NCBI GenBank assembly: GCA_013146195.2
Contig: CM028383.1
Location: forward strand, 21,143,995 to 21,207,994
DNA from: Codonopsis lanceolata
Taxonomy: Eukaryota; Streptophyta; Magnoliopsida; Asterales; Campanulaceae
Direction of reading: 5' to 3'
Length of the DNA: 64,000 bases
In this document: piece after piece, positions 47,171 to 58,174 of the stretch
Layout: each line of letters begins with the position of its first letter
How positions within the stretch are numbered: the first letter of the stretch is position 1
The notes under the pieces: generated by a model
What the model saw: the letters and a program-made list of their open reading frames with translations, nothing else
Told to the model about the DNA's origin: nothing
The model's database searches: none
Translations under genes and position numbers: made by a program

Positions 47171-47480
47171 ATAATGTTGCCCAAAATTGGTGACAGTAAT
47201 TAATAGTATCACTTTAAATAAGTGTCACCCATATTTTAGGTGACATTATTTAATTAATTTAACCTTTATATTTTAGGTGATATAATTAGTATTACTCATA
47301 TTTTAGGTGATACTATTTAATTAGTATCACTTAAATAGTGTCATCTAAATTATGGGCGACAGTACTCATTAAAATTTTGGGTTGACACTATTTAAATAAT
47401 GTCACCTAAAATGGATAAGACTAATTTAATAGTGTACCCAAAATATGAGTGACACTAACTAAATAAAAGTATCACCTAAT
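47170..47480. repeat. Array of GTGACA/TGTCAC words in both orientations
   Basis: Words such as TTTTAGGTGACATTATTTAA and TGACACTATTTAAATAATGT and their complements recur about ten times. The array could form many small hairpins. It resembles subterminal repeats of a CACTA-type or similar DNA element, but no terminus was identified. Confidence 0.5.
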
Positions 47481-47718
47481 TTAAAAAAAAAAATATTCCT
47501 TTCAAAATAGCAGTTTTATTCATGTTTGATATTTAAACAATTTATAAAAAATGTTTTTATTTTCTAAATACTTTATTGAAAATATTTTAAAAGAAAAAAA
47601 TGCAAACAAATATAGAGTGTCACCCAAAACTGGTAACAACAAGAATCAAGAAATATATCTACGTACCTTTTATAAATATAAAAATAAAAATATCTACCTT
47701 CTATAAATATAAGAATAT

Positions 47719-47720
47719 AT

Positions 47721-47780
<60 letters not shown>
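47719..47780. repeat. (AT)n microsatellite
   Basis: A nearly pure AT tract of about 60 bases. Confidence 0.95.
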
Positions 47781-47782
<2 letters not shown>

Positions 47783-50020
47783 AAGCGCCAATACTGGAAA
47801 GTTCCAGCCAAATTGAATTTTCCAAATTTAGAAATACTTTTGTTCTACTTATTCCACAAGTCTTTTTCTTTGGAAATTGAAATTGGTAAATGTCAATTAA
47901 TGTGGTTCATTGTATAAATAAATATAGAAACTATTTAGATTCATTATTTATTTTCAGTCAATTGTCTTTTTCATTTGAAGATTGAAAATAAAAAAATATC
48001 ATTAATGTGGTTGATTGGATAAATAAATCCGGAAATTATCTCCTGTGAATTGAATACCAAATATATTTAACAATAATATGAACAAAATTCTAAATTTTGT
48101 ATATTAATTATAGATTGATTGGGAACTAATTACACTACCAGAATAAATACATGTATTTAGTGTAAAATTAACTACTTTAGTTGTATAGACAATTTGGGGA
48201 GTTTTACAGCTTATTGGCTATTTAATTGTCAAACAGTATACAATAAGGAAAGTTATATAAATTTGTTGTAATCCATTCGATGTACAGTGTAAAGATCAAT
48301 TGAGAACCATCCACCACAAGGAAGAAATCTCTGCAAAATGACATCATTTTTGAGTTTGATTAAAGAATCGGTCCAACTAAGGTGGAATTAGCATTAAAGT
48401 TAATATGAGCTAGGTTGTATAATCTCCCATCAATTGATGATAGCTCAATAGTTTATTGTGCAGAATGCATATTTCACGATGCTAAGGTGAGTTACTATGT
48501 TGTAATTGTTTCTTTCTTGATTAATTGCTTCACGTACCAGACTCTTTTGGAACAAGTGATCATACAACTATATTTACATGCTCAAAAACAGAATTAAAAA
48601 TTACAGTACATAATTTGAGCTGACAATTGGGTAAATATACCAATTGCATGTATTGACAATTGGGTAAAAATGATCGAGCCTTCGAACCTTCATTTTATAT
48701 CTTAAGTTTATGTTCAATTATTTATTAGTCATTTAATGTAGATACACAAATGAACCCCTAACCTTCATTTTATAGCATTGAAAATTTTTTTACTCATGTT
48801 ACAGTCCATTCATATATGGTTACACAAGTATGAACCATCACATATTATATTCAGATGAAATATGCTTGAAATACAGAAAGAGAAAGATAAGTTCAACGAA
48901 GGCCGGCGGAAACAGATGGATAAAACCACAATCGTTCAAGTTCAATTGCTATGAAAGAGAAAGATAACTCACTACAGCTTCTATGTAATTACAAACAACA
49001 TCAGCTTACTTAACATAATTACCCTGTTATAAATGTTAAACTTGGTGAAATGATAAAATATATAAGAACATTGCCTAGAATTTATGTTTGAAACACACAC
49101 AAATTGTTATTTCTTTTTCCCCAAGAGAGTTACCAATCTTTATATGATTACGATTTTAATTCAGGCTATTGAACAAATTAGTCTCGATTAATAAGAAGCA
49201 TGGAATTAAGAAAAATCACCTAGCAAGTTGAACTAAGCACGGTGTGAATGAAGCCTCATTATCATGGCAGAAGAAAGTTTATCAATAACTACTGCTAGGG
49301 AATGGTTCTTACATAATAACCCAAAACAATTAGAATAGGTATATTACATGAAGTTATAATTATCCACACAAAATCTACCAGGTGAACAGAAAAACTAAAC
49401 AATTGCAACCTTATGTTTGAATCCAACCAAAAACTCAAAAAATATCATAATCCAAAAATAGTTCCAAACAAAAACACTAGGGGAAAAACCATAGATCCAA
49501 GTAAACGATGACCAGAAAACTCATAGTTCAAGAAAATAACAAAATAGAATAACAGAAAAGGCAGTTTAGATTTTAGGAAAATAGTGAGTTAAGCGCTGAA
49601 ATCGTAAAGGGGATAGGGTTAGTCTTAAAATTGCATCCGAACCCTGCATTCTATATAACATTGATCAAAGAAAAAAAATTGCAAAGAGAAGCAACTCCCT
49701 AATTAACTTTCCTCTATCTTTGCGAATATTTGGTTTGGGGAAAACTAGAAACTAGATCTCGCATCTAATCTAGCTCATTTTTCCAAGCATGTTATTTCTA
49801 AATTGTAAACAATTTTGTTGGGGGCGAAAATCCTTAGGTTGGGAGAATAATATTGTTGATGGTCGTAAGTCTAAGATTTTTTTGTGAGCTAAGGGTTCCT
49901 TTTGGTTTCGTTTTAACGCCTGTGAGAAGTTAGGACTTAGACCAACTCCAACACAAAAACCCCAATTTGGGACATTTTCAGCAACAATTTGGGTAATTTA
50001 AGCACTATCCACAACCATGA
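47781..50020. other. Intergenic DNA, no gene recognised
   Basis: AT-rich. Short words repeat around 48610-48670 (GACAATTGGGTAAA), but no domain, terminus or splice-consistent coding is visible. Confidence 0.4.
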
Positions 50021-50027
50021 ACTTTGA

Positions 50028-50300
50028 GCGTACAAAGAATGTCATTCATATGTCGGTCGGTTATCAAGGACTAAGGAGGAATATGTGGTTGATATGACAC
50101 ACGCCAATAGTAAACCAAAGAACATTTTGGCGCATGTGAAAGAAAAATTTCAAGAAAATAGATCTACAATCAAGACGGTCTACAATGCACATTTGAATAA
50201 TATAGTTATTGAGCGTGAAGGTCGATCACAAATGCAGCAACTTTTGTTTATGTTGGAGAAGCATAGATATGTTCATCATCATCGACGATGCGAGAATAGA
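50028..50300 (+). pseudogene. FAR1/MULE-like protein fragment
   Basis: The translation around 50046-50300 reads HSYVGRLS, EEYVVDMTHANSKPKNIL, then STIKTVYNAHLN, REGRSQMQQLLFMLEKHRY. I recognise this as the segment upstream of the transposase core in FAR1-related and Mutator-like proteins. The fragment starts abruptly, shifts frame after HRRCEN, and lacks the catalytic core. It is a transposon or domesticated-transposase remnant; which of the two cannot be said. Confidence 0.6.
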
Positions 50301-50539
50301 CCTTTTTGTATACTTGTATTTGCAGGTTTTGTTGTGCGAGAGTTACTCATTACCACTAGTGTTTATACATTGGGATTAGCTTCACGACCAGTGTGCATCA
50401 AGGTGGAAAGACTTGTTTCAGACTCAACTTAATTTGTACTCGGATAATGTAGGATACAGTCGTGTTGCTTATTGATAATAGTATGTTTAAAATTAAGATC
50501 TAAAAGGTCAAAGTTATCGAACAAGTTAAATTACATATG

Positions 50540-52765
50540 GAAATTGTCTAAAATGTCATTCAAACTTTTCCAACAAATTCAATTACAACGCAATCAAGTG
50601 TTTCGTCTACGACGGTGGCTAGATCGCTTTCCCTCAGCTTGGCCACTTGTGCTCCCACCTACTTGTAAGTTCCTGACCGTCGTGATAGTGTACTTCGGAA
50701 TCGCTCAAATATACATGCCTATTTGAACACAATACACACCATTTATGATTTAACTATAAATACAAGTGATAGGAGCACAATTGTGTGATATTATTAGTCA
50801 ATTTTGTGATTAATTATAGAGTAAATATTACACTTTTGGTTGTTTTGTGCTTGTTAATGATCGTAGGTGTGAAAGGAGCTGACAAAAGAGGGAAACTAAG
50901 CAAGAGTGTTGGATTACAAGAAAACGAAGAAATTCTGTGGTGTCACGTGGGCATGTGCCGTTTAAATTTCAGAATTGAAGCTGATGTCAATTTGCTGAAG
51001 GACTGTCCAGCAGATTTTCTGGACAGTTAAGGAGTTGTTTCTTCTTCCTAACTTATTTCTTCGTTAAAGGAAAACTGCTTGGGTAGTTATTTAATAGTTT
51101 AGGAAGTTAAGGATAGTTTTAGGTGATAGAAAACTGCTAAGTAGTGGCTTGAGTGGGGGAAAAAGAGGTCATATATAGGCTGGGATTTGCTGGAAGAGGG
51201 GGCAACTTGGCAGGAACTTTGGGCAGTAACTTTGGAGAGGAAAGTAACACATAATTGTTAGGAGAGAAAGTGTAGAGAAAGGGTATTCTTTCTTCAGTTT
51301 ATCAATACTTGCTGGAACATTTTTATTCTTGGTATTTGTAAGTATTTTAATTATGTTTAGTAGCTAATTATTTTCTTCCAGTCAATGAACAATTAAATCT
51401 CCAACATTTTTACTTCTGTGAGATCTAATGGAATTAATCCTTGTTTCGTTACAAATATTTGTTCGTTCTCCATTTAGCATATTAATTGTATGACTATATA
51501 TTGTGTTTAATTGATGTTTGTGGCCAGAATATTAATTAACATAATAGTTTAAGGCTAGTTAACACTGTTGATTCGTAATTGTCCTCAGTTTTAACAAAGT
51601 GGTGAGTAACATACCTTTTAGGCATCACAAGCATAATCGGACCGTGTTACGGGAACGGATAATCTTAGTTACATGATATTGCTTCAATATGCATGGCTTT
51701 GAATCGGGTCTCTCTTTTCTTAATGCAATCGGGATTATTAAATCTTACGAGCGTCTCGGGGGTTGTAATTCGGTTAGACGATAGTTAACGAGCTTCTCTT
51801 GATTATCAACAGGGTAAGGAGAGATTGGGTGTTAGGCTTTTGTCAATACTTATAACCGGTTTAATTATTTGTGATTAAATGAGACACTTTTGCATCTATG
51901 ATCAGAAATAAAATGTGAGATGGAAATTGGTTCATTGACTTGACTTTTACTTTATTGAATTTAATTAAGTTTTTAATCTGTTAGTTTAATTAAAATCTTT
52001 AATTTTCAGTTATTTCGTTTGTTAGTCAATTCTTAGTTAATTAAAAATCTTAATTCATTTTTTTTATTACTTAGTAAAATTCTAAAAGGAATAGGTACAA
52101 TGTTCCCTGTGGATACGATTCCGACTTACCTTCTACTCATTATTAGGGAAGTAGGAGAATTAACTTTGACGATTTGACGCACGTCAACAAGTATACAAAT
52201 TTAACTATAAATATAAGTAATTACCTCAAATAACGTGAAATATCCGGTCATCTGTCTCGTATTCACCTCTGTTGCACTCCCTAGATGTTTATATAGAAAG
52301 ACTAGGGCTACCACTCCTCATGAGTAAGTATGCACAGCATCCAAATCGCCGAGGAACTCCAGGCAAGTCGTGCTAACCTTACTTCCGCTCTTATCGACAA
52401 AAATTATACAACCCAACATGTACAACAAATAAGCGTGAAGAGAGCAAACAACCATTTATGGATCTTCAAACAATGCATCAGAAGCAAAATGGGTGTGTAG
52501 CCACTCTAGCCTCACAGATGACCCCCTAGCACCATGCATTCCCTCTCTTGCCTCCTCTTTAAACATTCCTAAATACCGACAAACAACATCAACCAAACTT
52601 TGCGCGAAAACTGAACCTTTTCGAAAAGATCGATTTCCCAACAATTAGAAGACCAATAATGCAATACACATCATCAAAGTGTTATAGTCATCTCACCAAA
52701 TGGCATGTGGAAGGTATTGGTCTCTGCATGCCACCGCTCCACAGAGACACCAACCAATATCTTAT
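50540..52765 (-). pseudogene. Plant mobile domain (PMD, MAIN-like) pseudogene
   Basis: Minus-strand pieces in order: ERWHAETNTFHMPFGEMTIT (about 52680-52745), SSVRLEWLHTHFASDALFED (52456-52530), then YLLYMLGCIIFVDKSGSKVS and GDLDAVHTYS (52330-52440). Next come GSATEVNTRQMTGYFTLFE (52230-52290) and, across an intron, ACIFERFRSTLSRRSG (50660-50715). PMD proteins occur as transposon-linked and MAIN/MAIL-type nuclear factors. At least four in-frame stops (for example at FEDP*, TYS* and YK*) and frame changes show that this copy is dead. A solo LTR sits in the intron. Confidence 0.75.
50767..52186 (+). mobile_element. Solo LTR (1420 bp) with perfect 5-bp TSD
   Basis: Begins TGATAGGAGCACAATTGTG and ends GACGCACGTCA. 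ACAAG is duplicated exactly at 50762-50766 and 52187-52191. TATATAGG at 51173-51180 is a plausible TATA box, and GTTCCCTGTGGATACGATTC near the end is familiar from plant Gypsy LTRs; both suggest plus orientation. There is no internal region and no second LTR, so it arose by LTR-LTR recombination. It lies in the intron of the PMD pseudogene. Confidence 0.9.
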
Positions 52766-53235
52766 TACTCCCAAGATATAAAACATGCCTTAACTGCACT
52801 AGTTTGGTCGCAATAAGTAAGTCCCTCCATAGTTGGGAAGCAGTTTTTTGTGGTTACTTTTCATGCTAAAAGTTTTTGTTTATGGTTGTTCACCTTGAGC
52901 ACCGCCTGCTCTAGCCTTTGATATATATGTACAACTATGTGTTTCAGGTAGAAACGAAGTACACTTAGTTCTGATGGACCCCCAGGACATGGAAAAGTAA
53001 TTAGTGGCTCTCATGTTTCTCCATTGGTTCCGGTTCTTCCTCCTCGGCGTGTCCTTGTGCTTGTGCATATGCATGTGTCTATGCCTCAGCCTGGGCCTGT
53101 GCTTCGGCTTGTGCGTCAGCCTTTGATTTTCGATTCGATACGGTTGGTCTATTTTTTTTCCTCTGGTATGTCTTTGTACGTACATGACATTCACAAATTA
53201 ACATGTTAGTTCATTAAGTTTGAAATAAAAAAGGG
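52766..53235. other. Intergenic DNA, no gene recognised
   Basis: A T/G-rich stretch with TGTGCTTGTGCATATGCATG-like words (53053-53120) gives low-complexity His/Arg-rich frames on the minus strand (52880-53194). I do not regard them as coding. Confidence 0.4.
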
Positions 53236-53244
53236 ACAAAATTT

Positions 53245-53365
53245 TATAAGTCAAACTGTTCGGCCCCCTCTGTTGCACCGTTTTGAAAATGTTCGACCCC
53301 ATATGTTGAAACATTTTGAAAATGTCCGGCCCCCTCTGTTGGAACAGATTAAAAATGTTTGGCCA
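53245..53365. repeat. Tandem repeat, ~34-bp unit, three copies
   Basis: Unit: TTCGGCCCCCTCTGTTG, then four to six variable bases, then TTTTGAAAATG. The copies begin near 53258, 53290 and 53324. Confidence 0.7.
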
Positions 53366-53377
53366 AGGACTAAAGAA

Positions 53378-53476
53378 CAAATTCTAAATGTTCGACATAT
53401 AGGGTCTGAACATCATAAAAATGTTCAGATAGTCGGAACATTTTGATGATGTTCGGACCCTATATGCCGAACATTT
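53378..53476. repeat. Palindrome with ~42-bp arms
   Basis: AAATGTTCGACATATAGGGT and CTGAACATCATAAAAATGTT on the left are mirrored by AACATTTTGATGATGTTCGG and ACCCTATATGCCGAACATTT on the right, around a loop of ~12 bases. It shares the ATGTTCG word with the adjoining tandem repeat. Confidence 0.8.
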
Positions 53477-54039
53477 AGCCCTAATTATGGAGTTTAGGGT
53501 CAAATTTTTCCAAACAAACATCCAATTTTTTCAATATAATCAACAAAAAGTGTGATTCTAGTTCATATCTAAATTCAACAAACAAATACATTGTATAAAC
53601 ACACCAAATCAAACTAAAATCAATGAAAAATATACATACATCTTTTGTCCATTTTTCAACTGAAAGAGAAGATGAAGAACTGGCACAGAAAATTAAGGGT
53701 TGGCTATCTGGCTTGTGGGTTTCGTGCTTGGGAATAGGATGGAATGTGCTCAAGGATTGCTGTCCGTTGTTGCCTTTGCGTGCGTATTGGAGGGGGAGGG
53801 GGTATCGATGTTATGGGTAGTGAGGTGTTGGGTTTTGAGGGTGGGTAATGTAACATTGTGTTCAAAATTCAGAATGGTAAAATAGGAAAACAGGGGGTAC
53901 ACTCATAGGTATCAAGTATTTTAAAATGAGGTAGGGGGTATATTTAGATAGGGGGTCATCTTGGAGGAACCAGAGGTCTGAATAGTGCGACATATATTAA
54001 TATGATGCAACAATAATTCATTGCGGTTTTAAAATTAAC
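53477..54039. other. Intergenic DNA upstream of the FRO remnant's 3' end
   Basis: Overlapping frames of 60-90 codons on both strands match nothing. No repeat ends were found. Confidence 0.4.
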
Positions 54040-54215
54040 AAATCACCCACTTCATTAATTATGTATTCCAAAAGAACCCCTTGAATTTGAACAAGACACA
54101 TGCAAGGAATCAAGGATCAAACTGAAGCTAATGGACTCAAAATGCAGGTTAGCAGCCAGCTCTGATTGCAACCTTATGTCTCATCTTCTTAGTCCATACA
54201 ATAACCAAAACACTT
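54040..54215 (-). pseudogene. FRO: FRO remnant: broken last exon and 3' flank
   Basis: On the minus strand this follows the last exon of the FRO gene at 58175-58314: TGTATGGACTAAGAAGATGA aligns with TGTATGTGGGCCAAAGAAGA. Shared downstream words are GCTAACCTGCATTTTGAGTC and GCTTCAGTT. A deletion of about 13 bases removes the segment encoding ICSSG-like residues and shifts the frame. The 3' flank also matches (TTCATTAATTATGTATTCCA versus TTCATTAATTCTGTATTCCA), so the duplication covered sequence beyond the stop codon. Confidence 0.85.
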
Positions 54216-54349
54216 GTTTCTCGACTGGACCCAAGCCCGGTCCGATTCAAATGGATCCACTTCTTTATTATGTATCTAAATCTAGAAAGTATTAGAAGTT
54301 GGGGGATTCTCAATGCATTTGTAATAGTTTCTTATGACAAATACTTTTA

Positions 54350-54595
54350 TGTATCCAAAAGGGAAACTCTTCCCCCGAGAGCCCCCACACCCCAGCCCCA
54401 TGAGAATGTGAGAGTGAAAATCATGGTAACTCAGCAATTAAGTAGCTAGGAGGACTCGTGCCTAGTACCTACAAGGAGTCACCCCCACAAGAGGATGAAA
54501 CCCCCACACTACGGTTGCTAGGACTCGATCCTTGGTCCTGTATCCAAATCTACTAGCTCTTAACCAACTGAGCTAAGCCCGTGAGGGCATGACAA
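54350..54595 (-). mobile_element. tRNA-derived SINE
   Basis: Read on the minus strand, GGGCTTAGCTCAGTTGGTTA holds a pol III A box (TTAGCTCAGTTGG) and GGATCGAGTCC is the B box about 45 bases later, the spacing of a tRNA-like promoter. A non-tRNA body with GTGGGGGTTTCATCC follows. I could not fix a TSD. Confidence 0.75.
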
Positions 54596-54761
54596 ATACT
54601 TTTATAAATATACGTAGACTAGTTTTTGTGTTTTTGATGTGGCACAATGATCTGTACGAGCAAACTCTGTTTGAGACCAATTCATTATATGAATGAAGTT
54701 TTATAAGGTTGTGGCATAAGACTAAATAACGCAAAAATCATGAAATAATAATTAATTAATA

Positions 54762-54936
54762 TCTCTGTTGCAAGCAAAGAGTCCATCATTTTATTTTAAA
54801 ATGTTTCACTTAAAGAGTCCACTTTCAAAAAATAAGATATAAAAATATAATTTTATAACTAATAAACTACTAAGAATGTTATTTTCTTAAAAAAATTGAT
54901 TTTCAAACGAGGACATTTTACCCGGAACGGAAGAAG
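54762..54936. mobile_element. Worn Stowaway-like MITE
   Basis: TA|TCTCTGTTGCAAGCAAAGAG on the left and TTTACCCGGAACGGAAGAAG|TA on the right are loosely inverted. The AAAGAGTCCA words inside recur in similar sequences at 27428 and 60487. Confidence 0.45.
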
Positions 54937-55620
54937 TAATTTATTCATTTCATAAGAAAAGCAATAATGAAATATTGTTAAAAGAAAATCATATGGACTC
55001 CCAAATGATCAAGCAAAATCGAAAAATCAACACAAACCAAATCGTAAAATGTGGAGCTGGATGGACCGGGTCTGTCCTATTGTGAGAGTTGCCCCTATTT
55101 ATGATCAAGGGTGAGACTAACTAAATCTCAAAATTCACTTTTTATATTTTGATTTTTTGTAATATATATCACAAAATATTATATATTAATGTAGGAAATA
55201 GAGCGTAGAAAATAGATTTTAGGGTTTATAAGTAGTTAGCCTCCATCCGTGAATATGATTAAATTAAAAGTAAGAGAAATATTTGTACCCAAAAAGCATC
55301 CCCCAACACACCCCACCACTAAGTCTTTCCATGTAACAGTAAACCAAATGGGGTTTCCAATTCCATGGTAGAGTCCGATTTGATCAATTATCAGCATATG
55401 GTCCCATCCCAATTCCCAACACTCGAAAAGTTTGTTTCTTTCTCTACGTGTAACTTAGGGCACAACAAAATTCGATGAACAATTTAAAGCACTCATTATA
55501 ATAAAATTTATCTGAACAGTTTCAACATACACAAAAAGGTTCGAAAATCAAAAAGTGGGAAAATATAGCCAAACAGATCACACCACTCTACTTCTGAGAC
55601 TTTCTTGGCATAGGCTACTC
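54937..55620. other. Intergenic DNA, no gene recognised
   Basis: Nothing identifiable. No homology to middle FRO exons is visible, although the region lies between the two ends of the decayed copy. Confidence 0.4.
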
Positions 55621-56110
55621 AACAACCTAGGCGACTTCAGTTTGTGCCAATGTGATATAGAACAAGTACTTCAGTTTGGGAAGAGTTCGAAGTTTAGGCC
55701 AATGTAGACACGGTGGTGGAGCAGCGATCGGGACCTATCAAATAATCTACAAGACTCACTGGGTTTATCCTATGAACAATTCGTTTTTAGCCCAAAAAAC
55801 GTCGTTTAAGTACTGTTACGGGCCTTTGAAAGTTTTCGGATTTTTTCGCCTTTTTTATTTATTATTTTCCTTTTAGGGTTTGGATTGCTAGGGGATATAA
55901 ATAACCCCTTTAAACCTTATTTCGACAGTTTTTAATAAAAATTCGAGTTTTCTTCTTTGTGCTTGAGTCCATATAATTTCTCGTTAAAAGAGTTACTTTT
56001 TAATTGTTTCGCTGCGTCACAATGTAGAGACGGTGGTGGAGGATCTGCTTTACAAATAATATCAGTAAAATCATTTTATTTAAGTTTTTGTTTTCTGCAA
56101 ATTATTTGGA
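55621..56110 (+). repeat. LTR-like segment with a repeated CGGTGGTGGA block
   Basis: CAATGTAGACACGGTGGTGG (about 55698) and CAATGTAGAGACGGTGGTGG (about 56021) are ~323 bp apart. Between them are GGATATAAATAACCCC (a TATA candidate, 55893-55908), then a T-rich stretch. This resembles a fragment of a retrotransposon promoter region, but no TG/CA ends or TSD were defined. Confidence 0.35.
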
Positions 56111-56404
56111 TCAGTTCAGTCCAATATAAATCACAAAATTCATAGTATTTTGTTCAATTTATATGATTACCTGCACTATAGTATTGTCAACAAACCTATT
56201 GCTCATTCCCTTCCTTAATTATTGTTTTGTTTGACTTTTTTAAAGTTAAATTGATTGTTTTAGAAAGAAAATTTTGACTTACATTTTTCTTTTCAAAACT
56301 ATGAAACACGAAATTCATAGTATCACAAAAAAGTATTAAAATTGAGAATCTTTAATAGAAACACAAGAATGAAAAACTTGATCAGCTCCAAGGAAAAAGT
56401 AGAA

Positions 56405-56546
56405 ATGGTGTAGCTGTGAGGATCATGATCCACCCAACCAAACTAGCATCACCACTATTAGTGCCATTATCCCTGTCCTTTTGGCCTCCCTTTCCTCCTC
56501 AATATGTGGGGGAGAGGCTGCTTCATGATCTCTTCTCCACCATTCA
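56405..56546 (-). pseudogene. FRO: FRO remnant: broken exon 1
   Basis: On the minus strand it starts ATGGTGGAGAAGAGATCA, as in the partial FRO copy at 44212. A TGA follows directly (MVEKRS*), where the 44-kb copy continues AAASSHGG. The downstream words match in shifted frames, including GGGATAATGGCACTAATAGT and GGGTGGATCATGATC for the membrane helix (compare GGGATAATGGGGTTAATAGT). The CT-rich leader to 56630 matches that copy too. It is therefore a duplicate of the 44-kb type, not of the 63-kb type. Confidence 0.85.
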
Positions 56547-56562
56547 CTCTCTCTCTCTCTCT

Positions 56563-56594
<32 letters not shown>

Positions 56595-56649
56595 TTGTGT
56601 GCGTGTGCTTTGGGTTTGGACTATGCTTGAAAATTTGAAATGACCAGAG

Positions 56650-58174
56650 GATGTGAACCCAAGAATAGTTACAAAGTATCTAACCAACCTACAAAGAAAC
56701 CACGGAAAGCACGAAAATTACGAATAAAGTAAAGATAGTATGAGTTTCCTTTAATTTTATGCATGGCGGATATATCATTCTCTAAAACCTTGGGTACAAC
56801 TTCAACCCACTTATCGCAATTGATTAGAAACTAATAATACGCGATCAACCACAAGTTTGCAACTGAAGAACCAACCTAATAAGATTGAAGAAACAAAAAA
56901 CCCTAATCCAAAGGAACTTCTCAAACTCACAATATATGCCAACAATTAAATTTAATTTATTCAATTTTATGAAATCTCTAAAACTCCTAATTGAAATGTT
57001 TGGGATGTCTTCATATGGATGAAAAGAATAATAAGAATTATTAAAGACATGCTAAGCAAACCCTAATAGAGCCCTTCTTAAATTAAGAAACAAAAAATCC
57101 TGAATAATACTTCATCCGTCCCAAATAACCCAAATGATACTTTTTTTTTAATATACATTAGTAGTTTTTTCAATATAGTAATTAATTATCCTGTTTACTG
57201 ATATATATATATATATATATATGCTCGTCCTACTGACGAAATAACTCAAAATGGAGTACATTTTATTATTTAATTAGTATTAATTTCTACAAGTAATATA
57301 TACATTTCATAAGTTGGTGTAATATATAAATACATAAAGCATAAATAAAATGTTTCTTACTTCAAGATAATTAAAAGGAGTAGATTCAAGTTAATTTTAT
57401 ACGAACCAGTCGATAGTCATTTTATAATTAGAAGAAAAAAAATTAGCTCATAGTCTTTAACCATGCACATAATTTTAATAGATTCTAAAAATCAAGATAA
57501 TGAAAAGATTTGAGAATTTGGAAGTCATGAAAAATAAAATTTGTATTCTAATACTTCCTACGTTTCAGTCATATCATTCATCTCTAAAAAGTCTAATAAT
57601 TAAAAGATTTATTAATATAAATTGATTTGGTTATAATTACAAAAATATCTAGATATTGTGAAGATGATTATAATACATGTAAATGGTAAAGGCAAATGAT
57701 TGTGAAGATTAATAGATTCTTTAAGTGAATTTTCTCAAAGTAGAATAGTATTTTCAATGAAGAAAGAACATTACTAGCCTTACAACTGATGCTACAACTT
57801 TCCTTACAACTAAGTTTTTAAAAAGGACAAAGTTGTTTTTATCAAAACAATGTTGCACTTCTTCAAGGCTTAGTTGTAAGAAAATTGTAATAATTGATTG
57901 TAAAGATAGCATTTTCCATTAAAAAAAAAAAACATTTCACTATGTAAATCTTTATTGAGAAACAAAGTTAAAAAAAATTGTTATTTAAACTTTTTTCTTT
58001 ACATTTACATATAAACTTTCTCCATTCACAATCACTCACAAGAAAAATGTAAGAAAATCAACACACATATAATCAACAACAGTTCCATTGTAGTTTTACC
58101 AACTAAAGCACCCCTTCATTAATTCTGTATTCCAAAAGCACCCCTTGAACTTGAACAAGACACCAAGATATATA
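56650..58174. other. Intergenic DNA between FRO remnant and FRO gene
   Basis: AT-rich. One Stowaway-like end (TA, CTTCATCCGTCCCAAATAAC) is seen at 57110, with (AT)n at 57201-57222. TTACAACT/AGTTGTAA words at 57778-57900 form small inverted repeats. The right end should include the 3' UTR of the FRO gene. Confidence 0.45.

Noticed and set aside
47573..47917. Tyr/Ile-repeat frames on both strands
   Set aside because: They are translations of an (AT)n microsatellite, not proteins.
52880..53209. His/Arg-rich 104-codon minus frame
   Set aside because: It arises from a TGTGCTTGTGC-type low-complexity tract and has no support as a gene.
54520..54595. Possible functional tRNA gene
   Set aside because: The A and B boxes are present, but the acceptor and anticodon arms do not form a convincing cloverleaf and a long non-tRNA body follows. 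SINE is the better call.
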